Origin: Nitrospirota bacterium
GTDB taxonomy: Bacteria > Nitrospirota > Nitrospiria > Nitrospirales > NS-4
Assembly: GCA_005877855.1 (NCBI GenBank)
Contig: VBOF01000070.1
Location: forward strand, 1 to 11,316
Reading direction: 5' to 3'
DNA: 11,316 bases
The notes under the pieces were generated by a model. It made no database searches. It worked only from the letters and a program-made list of their open reading frames with translations, and had not been told where the DNA came from. Shown in pieces: positions 1 to 6,748 of this stretch; the first letter of the stretch is position 1; each line of letters begins with the position of its first letter. The translations under genes were made by a program, and so were the position numbers.

Positions 1-1334
1 ACGCGCGTCACCACAACGCCCCCCTGGCCGTCCCTGGAGAGGTTGAACCGGCGGGCCAGCTCAGGGGTCAACTCGCGCACGTCCAGGCCGGCGAACGCTC
101 CCGAGGACCGCGCGTCCTGATTGCTCTCCCCCGGACTTTCCGCCTGGGCCATGGTCTTAGGCTGCTCGCTGATCGTCACCTCGAGCTCTTTGGTCTGCCC
201 GTTCCGGATGAGTCTGACGTGCACCTTCTTGCCGATGGGCGTCTGGGCCACGAGATTGCGGAACTGCGTGGGAGTCTCGACGGCCCGCCCGTCGAACTCG
301 ATGAGCACGTCCCCCCGCTCCAGCCTGGCGCGCCGGGCGGGGCTGTCGGACAGGACGTCGCTGATCAGGACGCCCTTGGTCTCGGACACGCCGAACTGTT
401 TGGCGAGGTCCTGGGTCAGCTCTTGGATCGACACGCCCAGGTACCCGCGGACGACCTTGCCCCCCTTGCGCAACTGCTCCATCACCGAGCGGACCATGTT
501 GCTCGGCACGGCGAAGCCGATCCCCATGTAGCCGCCGCTCTGGCTGAAGATGGCCGTGTTGATGCCGATGAGCTCGCCCCGCGCGTTGACCAGCGCGCCG
601 CCGGAGTTCCCCGGATTGATCGCTGCATCGGTCTGGATAAAGTCCTCGTACTCGGCGATGCCGACGTTGGCGCGCCCCACCGCGCTGACGATCCCCATCG
701 TCACCGTCTGGTTGAGGCCGAAGGGGTTGCCGATGGCCAGCACGTACTCGCCGACCTGGAGCCTGTCGGAATCGGCCCAGGGGATGGTCGGCAGGTCCTT
801 GGCGTCCACTTGAATGACCGCGATGTCGGTCTTGGGATCGGTGCCCACCACCTTGGCCTTGAGCTCCCGCTTGTCCGACAGCAGGACGCGGATCTCGTCT
901 GCCTTCGAGACCACATGGTTGTTCGTGATGATGTACCCGCTGGGATCGGCGATCACGCCGGACCCCAGACTGCGCTCGCGGCGGTCTTGGGGGGCCTCGA
1001 ACCGCCGCCGGAAGAACTCGTCGCCGAAGAACCGCCGGAAGAAGGGATCGTCGAACGGCCCGAAGCTATGGCCCTCCGGAACCCGGGTGAGTCGGGTCGT
1101 GGAGATGTTCACCACGGCCGGCGTCACCGCCTTGGCCACCTCGACGAAATTGTGATCGGCTCCGGCCGGCGGTGGCAGCGCCACAGCGGCCGGCCTCGGC
1201 GCGCTGGGGGCCTCGGGCACCGCATGCCCCATCGGCAGCCACCCCAGGTCGGCAGCGACGACCAGTCCCAGGATGACGCCCACCCCGATCAGGAGCAGGC
1301 CGAGTGCCAGTGTCTTACGGGATGGTCCCGGCAT
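1..1334 (-). CDS. degP: DegP/HtrA-family (Do) periplasmic serine protease, 3' end cut by the window
   Basis: This is an envelope quality-control protease and chaperone. Residues 1-30 carry a short basic start (PGPSRK) and a long hydrophobic stretch, fitting a signal peptide or membrane anchor, followed by a Pro/Ala-rich linker to about residue 60. The trypsin-like domain shows the full triad: His140 in TNNHVV, Asp170 in KTDIAVI and Ser244 in PGNSGGAL. A first PDZ domain follows (RGYLGVSIQEL onward), and a second begins near the edge (GLDVRELTPELARRFNL). About 444 codons are present and the family is usually about 460-500, so only the end is missing. The ATG at 1334 lies inside the end of the upstream aldolase gene (20-nt overlap), suggesting translational coupling and membership of the fbp-aldolase-degP unit. 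The start is chosen because it gives a complete signal segment. Family assignment is secure; degP versus degQ-like naming is not. Confidence 0.95.
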   Translation of the reverse strand, partial: MPGPSRKTLALGLLLIGVGVILGLVVAADLGWLPMGHAVPEAPSAPRPAAVALPPPAGADHNFVEVAKAVTPAVVNISTTRLTRVPEGHSFGPFDDPFFRRFFGDEFFRRRFEAPQDRRERSLGSGVIADPSGYIITNNHVVSKADEIRVLLSDKRELKAKVVGTDPKTDIAVIQVDAKDLPTIPWADSDRLQVGEYVLAIGNPFGLNQTVTMGIVSAVGRANVGIAEYEDFIQTDAAINPGNSGGALVNARGELIGINTAIFSQSGGYMGIGFAVPSNMVRSVMEQLRKGGKVVRGYLGVSIQELTQDLAKQFGVSETKGVLISDVLSDSPARRARLERGDVLIEFDGRAVETPTQFRNLVAQTPIGKKVHVRLIRNGQTKELEVTISEQPKTMAQAESPGESNQDARSSGAFAGLDVRELTPELARRFNLSRDGQGGVVVTR

Positions 1335-2120
1335 AGATTCCGGAGATCGTCCGGAGCAGTTTGAGCGCGTCGGCTTTCTTGCGCTGGAAGGAGTTGCGCC
1401 CGATGATGGACCCGAACCCGCCTCCGTCGCGGATGGCCCGGGCTTCCTCGAAGAGGGCGTTGTCGTCTTCCTTGGTGGCCCCGCCGGAGAAGATCACGAT
1501 GCGGCGCCCGTCGAAGGCGGACTGCACGACGTGCCGGACCCGCTCGGCCAGCGTCTTGATCGGGATCTGCTGGGCATCGTAGACCTTCTTCGCCGCCGCC
1601 TGTTCCAGGTGATCGGTCGGCAGAACGCCAAGCCATGCCGTTTGGCTTCTTCCCCGATCTCGCGGGCCTGCTCGTACATTTCCTTGCAGTGCGCCGACCC
1701 GGGATAGATGGTGAACCCCACCGCCACGCAGCCGAGCCGCAGCGCGTCGCGCATGCTGCCCGTGACCGCCGGCGCTGGGTCCTTGTCCTCATGCAGGACA
1801 TCGTGGTTGTTCAGCTTCAGGATCAGCGGAATCTCGCCCGCGAACTCTGTCGCACCCGTCTCCAGGAACCCGAGCGGCGCGGCGTGGGCGTTGCAGCCAG
1901 CCTCGATTGCCAGCTCGAAGTGGTACCGGGGATCGTAGCCCGGCGGATTGACCGCGAAGCTCCGGGCCGGGCCGTGCTCGAAGCCCTGGTCCACCGGCAG
2001 AATCAGGCATTTGCCGGTCCCCTTCAGCGCCCCGTGGTTCAGGATGCGCGCCAGGTTCGTCTTCACGCCGGCGTTATCCGCACTGTACCAGCTCAGGATG
2101 TCGCGCACACGGTTCGTCAT
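1315..2120 (-). pseudogene. fbaB: Class I fructose-bisphosphate aldolase (DhnA/FbaB type), broken by an internal out-of-frame deletion
   Basis: This would cleave fructose-1,6-bisphosphate, or form it in gluconeogenesis. The 5' part (2120 down to about 1625) reads cleanly through KCLILPVDQGFEHGP, ELAIEAGCNAHA, LILKLNNHDVL and VAVGFTIYPGS to AKRHGLA. It then turns into arginine-rich nonsense. The 3' part resumes in another frame at about 1623 with LPTDHLEQAAAKKVYDAQQ, IVIFSGGATKEDD and FGSIIGRNSFQRKKADALKLL, and ends at TAA 1315-1317. Compared with E. coli FbaB as I remember it, roughly 40-43 codons are absent at the join. They correspond to the strand after the 'WAYLR'-like motif and the segment holding the Schiff-base lysine. 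The missing length must be 3n+1 nt. The ATG at 2120 has a good ribosome site (AGGAGAG, 4 nt upstream) and lies 9 nt after the fbp stop. Family is certain. Whether the lesion is biological or an assembly error cannot be told from the sequence. Confidence 0.85.
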
Positions 2121-2129
2121 GGTTCTCTC

Positions 2130-3134
2130 CTATCGTTTCCCCTGGATGAATGCCTCAGCCAGGCTGACATCTTCCGCACTGCCGATCAGCAGCGGCACCC
2201 GCTGGTGCAGCGCCTTCGGCTCCACATCGAGGATGGGCATGGTGCCGGTGCTGGCACGCCCTCCTGCCTGCTCCACGACCAGCGCCAGCGGGTTCGCCTC
2301 ATACAGCAGGCGCAGCTTTCCTTCCGGCTTGTCCGTCTCACCGGGATACAGATAGATCCCCCCGCCGAGGAGCAGGCGATGCACATCGGCGGCCAGGCAC
2401 CCTGAGTATCGCGACGAGTACGGCCGCCCGGTTGCCTTGTCGGATTCCTTGAGATGATCAACGTACCGGCGCGTCCCGGCCGGCCATTTGTGATAATTGC
2501 CCTCGTTGACGGCATAGACCTTTCCTTTGGCCGGCATCCGGATATTCTCGTGGGAAAGCAAGTATTCCCCGATCCCGGGGTGCAGTGTGAACCCGTTGAC
2601 CCCGTGGCCGGACGTGAAGACGAGCATCGTGCTGGACCCGTACATCAGATACCCGGCCGCCACCTGCTCCGTTCCCTTGCGTACGACCTCCGGGGCCGAC
2701 GGCAGCCCGCCTTTGCCCTCGTAACGCAGGATGGAAAAGATCGCGCCCAGCGGCATGTTGACGTCGGTATTGGACGACCCGTCGAGGGGATCGAACAGCA
2801 GCATGTACTTGCCATGGGGCCAGTTCTCGGGAAGCTGGAGCGGCTTCTCCATCTCCTCCGACGCCAGCGCGCACACCAGTCCGCTGTCCTGGCAGACTTT
2901 GATGAAGGCCTCGTTGGCGATCTCGTCCAACTTCTTGACGGCTTCGCCCTGGACGTTGGTAGCGCCCGTTGCGCCTAGGATGTTGATCAGGCCTGCGCGG
3001 CGCAGGTCGTGGGCGATGAGCTTCCCCGCCAGGCCGATCTGGGCCAGTAAGGCGGAAAACTCGCCGGGGGCGCCCGGGTGCCCAGCTTGGGTCTCGATGA
3101 TGAACCTGGTGAGCGTGATGCCGGTGCGTCCCAT
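2130..3134 (-). CDS. fbp: Class I fructose-1,6-bisphosphatase
   Basis: Hydrolyses fructose-1,6-bisphosphate to fructose-6-phosphate, the committed gluconeogenic step in the cytosol. The 334-residue protein has the usual family length. It opens with the typical TLTRFIIE segment. Metal-site residues are visible: Glu93/Glu94 in ASEEME, Asp115 and Asp118 in the signature DPLDGSSN, and Glu279 in LLYEANPLA. Substrate-side motifs YSSRYSGCLAADVHR and GGGIYLYP are intact, and no frame damage is seen. It is first in a unit with the aldolase gene and degP, 9 nt before the aldolase start. Its own promoter sits just upstream. The fructose-6-phosphate formed is also the precursor for mannose and hexosamine nucleotide sugars made by the neighbouring genes, a sensible but inferred link. 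The ATG at 3134 has only a weak ribosome site. Confidence 0.97.
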   Translation of the reverse strand: MGRTGITLTRFIIETQAGHPGAPGEFSALLAQIGLAGKLIAHDLRRAGLINILGATGATNVQGEAVKKLDEIANEAFIKVCQDSGLVCALASEEMEKPLQLPENWPHGKYMLLFDPLDGSSNTDVNMPLGAIFSILRYEGKGGLPSAPEVVRKGTEQVAAGYLMYGSSTMLVFTSGHGVNGFTLHPGIGEYLLSHENIRMPAKGKVYAVNEGNYHKWPAGTRRYVDHLKESDKATGRPYSSRYSGCLAADVHRLLLGGGIYLYPGETDKPEGKLRLLYEANPLALVVEQAGGRASTGTMPILDVEPKALHQRVPLLIGSAEDVSLAEAFIQGKR

Positions 3135-3157
3135 GGTGAGGATCCCGTGAGGGTCGG

Positions 3158-3186
3158 ATTATATCGGGTTCGAGCGAGCCAGGCAA
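3158..3186 (-). promoter_or_regulatory. Sigma-70-type promoter for fbp-aldolase-degP
   Basis: On the minus strand there is TTGCCT (3181-3186), a 17-nt spacer, then a perfect TATAAT (3158-3163). Transcription would start near 3151, giving a leader of about 17 nt before the fbp ATG at 3134. It lies in the 81-nt gap between the DUF3108 stop and fbp, exactly where a new transcription unit is expected. Spacing and -10 are consensus, and the -35 matches four of six bases. Confidence 0.75.
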
Positions 3187-3215
3187 TAAGTGGAAAGGCG
3201 TGAAAAGGCGGCGAG

Positions 3216-4034
3216 TCAGGGGTGGGCGGTCAGGGTGACGCCTTCCACCTTGGTCAGCGTGGCGGAGATGGACCCGATAAGGACCTTGGCTTTCATGAGC
3301 ACAGGGATGCGCGCCGCATCGTTCGTGACCCACACACGGATATTCCCCTCGTTCAAGAAGAGGCCTTTGAACGGCATGATCGCGAGGATGCGGAGGGTAT
3401 CGAACTCGCCAAGGGAACTTTTGATCCTTTCCGTCCCCTCGATCTTCAGCTCAAGCCGGTAGTTCTTTTTGTCGTGGTTGACATAGATGATCGTGGACGA
3501 TCCGACAGCCAGCGTCGGGAGAGTCCGACAGAAATAGAGCACGGAGAGGGTATCCTGGACCCGGGGCGGCACCTCCATGGTCTCGGTATTCCCGTCTTTC
3601 GTCACGGTCGCCCGGTGCGCGGCCTGGTCGAAGCGCACTTCGATGTCGTTCTTGCGCCTGCCCTCCCGCCGCTTGAAGAGGAGGTGGTGGGGATAGCCTG
3701 CCTCTTCGTCCAGCAGCGACTCGACGCGGTTGTTCACCGGATAGAAGGCCGAGATGAACTCATTGGACCGGGCGGTGTGGACGAGCTTCACCACCGGCCG
3801 GCCGGCCATGGTCTGGCGTTCCGCGACCTCCAGCACGGCGTTGCCCGCGGAGATGATTCCCCAGCTCAGCGCGTAGGTCAGGCGCTCACCAACCTGGAAG
3901 TGGCCCGAAGAGGGGTCGTGCGACGGAACGGCGAGACGCGGCGCGAGGAAGAGGAAAAGGCCGATCGCGAGGACCGTCAGAAAAGCCGACAGAAAAGGGG
4001 ACAGGCTGCTTTTCAAAGTAGCCAGTCCCTTCAA
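3216..4034 (-). CDS. DUF3108-domain envelope protein
   Basis: The product is a 272-residue protein with an N-terminal hydrophobic segment (about residues 13-33), fitting a signal peptide or single anchor. A mostly beta-strand body follows, with the DUF3108 hallmarks FQVGERLTYALSWGIISAGNAVLEV near the start and GEFDTLRILAIMPFKGLF...VWVTNDAARIPVLMKAKVLIGSISATLTKV toward the end. Such proteins are predicted periplasmic or outer-membrane associated, and their function is not established. The reading frame begins with TTG at 4034, directly after the dehydrogenase TGA (4035-4037). A second TTG at 4016 has a better-placed AAGGGA ribosome site, so the true start may be six codons further in. Direct abutment indicates co-transcription with the dehydrogenase gene. 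A link to polysaccharide or outer-membrane assembly is inferred from position only. Confidence 0.85.
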   Translation of the reverse strand: MKGLATLKSSLSPFLSAFLTVLAIGLFLFLAPRLAVPSHDPSSGHFQVGERLTYALSWGIISAGNAVLEVAERQTMAGRPVVKLVHTARSNEFISAFYPVNNRVESLLDEEAGYPHHLLFKRREGRRKNDIEVRFDQAAHRATVTKDGNTETMEVPPRVQDTLSVLYFCRTLPTLAVGSSTIIYVNHDKKNYRLELKIEGTERIKSSLGEFDTLRILAIMPFKGLFLNEGNIRVWVTNDAARIPVLMKAKVLIGSISATLTKVEGVTLTAHP

Positions 4035-5339
4035 TCAAAGCCGGATGATCTTGTGGCGATCCGCCCTGACTTGGCGCGTGGCGTTACGGCTGTCCACCAC
4101 CAGACGCGCATGCTTGACGACGGCGTCCCAGTCGTAGGTCGTGTGGTCGGTGGCGATCACGACGCAGTCCGCGCGCGCGAGGGTCTCGGCGTTCACGGCA
4201 GGAACGCGGGTGAGTGCCTCAAAGCCCTTGAGCGCCGTCACGTGCGGGTCGTGCCAGCTCACGCTGGCGCCCTTGTCGCAGAGCAGCTTGATGATGTCCA
4301 ACGCCGGCGACTCGCGGACATCGTCGATGTCGCGCTTGTAGGCGACCCCGAGCACCAGGATCGAGGAGCCGTTGACGCTCTTCTGGAGCCGGTTCAGGGC
4401 CTCAGTGACTTTTCCCACCACGTACTGCGGCATCTCCGCATTGATCTCCCCGGCCAACTCGATGAACCGAGCCCGGTAGTTCAACGTCTTCAGCTTCCAG
4501 GACAGGTAGTGGGGGTCCACCGGGATGCAGTGCCCTCCCAGTCCCGGACCTGGGTAGAACGGGATAAACCCGTAGGGCTTGGACGAGGCCGCCTCCACGA
4601 CTTCCCAGACATTGATCCCGAGCCGGTCGCACATGATGGCGATCTCATTCACCAGCCCGATGTTGATGATCCGGAACGTGTTCTCCAGGAGCTTCGTCAT
4701 CTCCGCCGCTTCCGTGGACGACACCGGCATCACCTTGTCCACTATCTGGCTGTAGAGCGCGACGGCTGTTTGCTGGCACATGGGCGTGATCCCTCCCACC
4801 ACCCGCGGCGTGTTCTTGAGGCGGTAGGTGGCATTGCCAGGGTCGATCCGCTCCGGCGAGAACGCGAGACAGAAGTCCTCGCCGACCTTGAGGCCGCTTT
4901 CTTCCAACATCGGCAGCACGAGCTCCCGCGTCGTCCCCGGATACGTCGTGCTCTCCAGCACGATCAGTTGGCCGGAGCGCAAGCCTGTCTTGACCGCGCG
5001 CGCGGCTTGCAGGATGAAGGACACGTCGGGATCTTTGGTCTTGTTCAAGGGGGTCGGCACGCAGATGCAGCAGGCGTCGGCCTCGGCCAGGGGGGCAAAC
5101 TCGGTGGTGGCGGTGAACCGACCCGCCTCGACGAGCGGTCGGAGGTCGGAGGATGACACATCCTGGATGTAGCTGTCGCCACGCTTGAGCCGTCCCACCC
5201 GTCCTGCATCTACGTCAATGCCGGTCACGTGATAGCCTGCCTTGGCAAACCCCACAGCCAGTGGCAGGCCGACATAGCCCAACCCGATGACCGCGACGTG
5301 CGCGGTGCGGTCCGTGATTTTCTTAAGCAGCCGTTCCAT
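4035..5339 (-). CDS. wbpA: UDP-N-acetyl-D-glucosamine 6-dehydrogenase (WbpA-like nucleotide-sugar dehydrogenase)
   Basis: Oxidises C6 of a UDP-hexosamine to a UDP-uronic acid in two NAD-dependent steps, supplying acidic sugars for O-antigen or capsule. The 434-residue protein shows the Rossmann motif VIGLGYVGLPLA (residues 17-28), the conserved VPTPL (94-98), ESTTYPGTTREL (129-140), Lys216 in MTKLLENTFR, and the catalytic cysteine Cys271 in GPGLGGHCIPVDPHYLSWK. The C-terminal UDP-binding domain has VLGVAYKRDIDDVRESPAL. The phrase around Cys271 fits the WbpA/TuaD-like UDP-GlcNAc group better than classical Ugd, but substrate (UDP-GlcNAc versus UDP-ManNAc or UDP-Glc) cannot be fixed by eye. The ATG at 5339 is chosen over the upstream in-frame codon at 5366 because GGAGGAAC sits 4 nt before it and the extra residues would be encoded by a palindrome. 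DUF3108 follows without a gap. Confidence 0.9.
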   Translation of the reverse strand: MERLLKKITDRTAHVAVIGLGYVGLPLAVGFAKAGYHVTGIDVDAGRVGRLKRGDSYIQDVSSSDLRPLVEAGRFTATTEFAPLAEADACCICVPTPLNKTKDPDVSFILQAARAVKTGLRSGQLIVLESTTYPGTTRELVLPMLEESGLKVGEDFCLAFSPERIDPGNATYRLKNTPRVVGGITPMCQQTAVALYSQIVDKVMPVSSTEAAEMTKLLENTFRIINIGLVNEIAIMCDRLGINVWEVVEAASSKPYGFIPFYPGPGLGGHCIPVDPHYLSWKLKTLNYRARFIELAGEINAEMPQYVVGKVTEALNRLQKSVNGSSILVLGVAYKRDIDDVRESPALDIIKLLCDKGASVSWHDPHVTALKGFEALTRVPAVNAETLARADCVVIATDHTTYDWDAVVKHARLVVDSRNATRQVRADRHKIIRL

Positions 5340-5351
5340 TAACGTTCCTCC

Positions 5352-5379
5352 GTAGGGGCACAGCATGCTGTGCCCCTAC
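5352..5379. repeat. Perfect 28-bp palindrome between algC and the dehydrogenase gene
   Basis: The half-site GTAGGGGCACAGCA is followed directly by its exact reverse complement, centred between 5365 and 5366. It lies 4 nt after the algC TAA (5384-5386) and immediately upstream of the GGAGGAAC ribosome site of the next gene. As RNA it would form a 14-bp stem with almost no loop. It has no following T-run, so it is not a classic terminator. Its GTAGGGGC...GCCCCTAC outline resembles dispersed palindromic (REP-like) repeats seen in many environmental bacterial genomes. Only one copy is in this window. Confidence 0.85.
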
Positions 5380-5383
5380 CAAT

Positions 5384-6748
5384 TTAGTGTCCCGCCGGGC
5401 CTCCGGTGACGTATTGCTTGACCTGGGACTCGACAATCTCCCGGATCCGCTTCAAGGCTGGCTCGGACGTGGCTTCAAAGCGCAGGACCAACGCCGGTTG
5501 GGTGTTCGAGGCACGGATCAGCCCCCAGCCGTCTGGGAAGAGGACGCGAACCCCGTCGATGTCGATGATCTTGTGCTCGCGGGCCAACTGCTTCTTGGCC
5601 TCCTCCACCACCTGGAATTTGACGTCGTCCGGACAGTCCACGCGGATCTCCGGCGTGGACACCGTGGACGGCAGGTCGGTCAGCAGCGTCGAGAGCGGGC
5701 GCCCGGCCTTGGCGAGAATCTCGATCAAGCGGCACGATGCATAGATGGCGTCGTCGTACCCGAAGTACCGGTCGGCGAAAAAAATGTGGCCGGACAGCTC
5801 GCCTGCCAACGCCGCGCGCTCTTCCTTCAGCTTGGCCTTGATCACGGAGTGGCCGGTCTTCCACATGATGGCCCGGCCGCCGTGCTTGGCGACGTCATCA
5901 TAGAAGACCTGGGACGCCTTGACTTCGGAGATGATTGTGGCGCCCGGCTTCTCCTTCAGAATATCACGGGAGAACAGGACCATGAGCTTGTCGCCCCAGA
6001 GGATCTGCCCCTTCTCATCCACCGCGCCGATCCGGTCCGCGTCCCCGTCGTACGCAATCCCGACATCCGCACTGGTCTCGCGCACCGTGCGGATGACATC
6101 TTGCAGATTGGCTATCACCGTAGGATCCGGCTGGTGATTCGGGAACCGGCCGTCTACCTCCTCAAACAATCCGGTCACACGGCAACCGAGCGTCCGCAGA
6201 GCATCCGGTCCCACGAGCCCGCCCATGCCGTTACCGCAATCCACGACGACGTGCAGCCGGTTGGCGCGCACATGCGCGAACGCTTTCTTGATGTAGGCCA
6301 GATAGTCCGGAATAATGGCGTGCTCGGACACCCGCCCCTGCCCGGATTCAAACCGCCCCCGCTCGATGTCTGCCACCAAGGACTGGATCGCGGCCCCGTG
6401 GAGAGAATCCTTGCCGAGGCAGAGCTTGAAGCCATTGTACTCGGGTGGATTGTGACTGGCCGTGATCATCACGCCGCCTCCCACGGGCAGCGTGAAGAGG
6501 GCGAAATAGAGCAAGGGCGTCGGGCAGACCCCGATATCTACCACATCGAGCCCGCAGCCCAATAGTCCTTTGAGCAGAGCCTCCCGCATCGCCATCGCGC
6601 TCGTTCGCCCGTCGCGCCCCACAGCGATGGATTTGGCGCCCGCGCGCACGGCGCGGGAGCCGTAAGCCCGCCCGATCTTCTCGGCCAGCTCGACCGTCAG
6701 ATCCTTTCCCACGATGCCACGGATGTCGTACTCGCGGAAGATGCTCAT
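5384..6748 (-). CDS. algC: Phosphomannomutase/phosphoglucomutase
   Basis: Interconverts hexose 6- and 1-phosphates; here most likely mannose-6-P to mannose-1-P for the adjacent guanylyltransferase. The 454-residue protein has all four alpha-D-phosphohexomutase domains. It opens with FREYDIRGIVG; the phosphoserine loop is TASHNPPEYNGFK with Ser98; the metal loop is DGDADR (234-239); the sugar-binding loop is GELSGHIFF (about 316-324); and the C-terminal phosphate loop is RASNTQPALVLRFEA. Length and motifs match AlgC/ManB of the PMM/PGM family, and dual specificity is likely but not provable. The ATG overlaps the manC stop by 4 nt (ATGA), with a GAGGGG-type ribosome site, so the two are translationally coupled. 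Confidence 0.95.
   Translation of the reverse strand: MSIFREYDIRGIVGKDLTVELAEKIGRAYGSRAVRAGAKSIAVGRDGRTSAMAMREALLKGLLGCGLDVVDIGVCPTPLLYFALFTLPVGGGVMITASHNPPEYNGFKLCLGKDSLHGAAIQSLVADIERGRFESGQGRVSEHAIIPDYLAYIKKAFAHVRANRLHVVVDCGNGMGGLVGPDALRTLGCRVTGLFEEVDGRFPNHQPDPTVIANLQDVIRTVRETSADVGIAYDGDADRIGAVDEKGQILWGDKLMVLFSRDILKEKPGATIISEVKASQVFYDDVAKHGGRAIMWKTGHSVIKAKLKEERAALAGELSGHIFFADRYFGYDDAIYASCRLIEILAKAGRPLSTLLTDLPSTVSTPEIRVDCPDDVKFQVVEEAKKQLAREHKIIDIDGVRVLFPDGWGLIRASNTQPALVLRFEATSEPALKRIREIVESQVKQYVTGGPAGH

Noticed and set aside
219..1364. Plus-strand open frame of 381 codons opposite degP
   Set aside because: It is antisense to a fully motif-supported protease and its protein is a low-complexity Asp/His/Arg/Leu mix typical of the complement of GC-rich genes.
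3222..5156. Plus-strand open frame of 644 codons opposite DUF3108 and the dehydrogenase
   Set aside because: It spans two genes on the other strand that have clear motifs, and it shows only HR/DD-rich composition with no recognisable domain.
5352..5379. Rho-independent terminator
   Set aside because: The stem is strong but there is no T-tract on the transcribed side and a ribosome site follows at once, so a terminator call is not supported.
5387..6565. Plus-strand open frame of 392 codons opposite algC
   Set aside because: Complement of a strongly conserved phosphohexomutase; no domain, no ribosome site.
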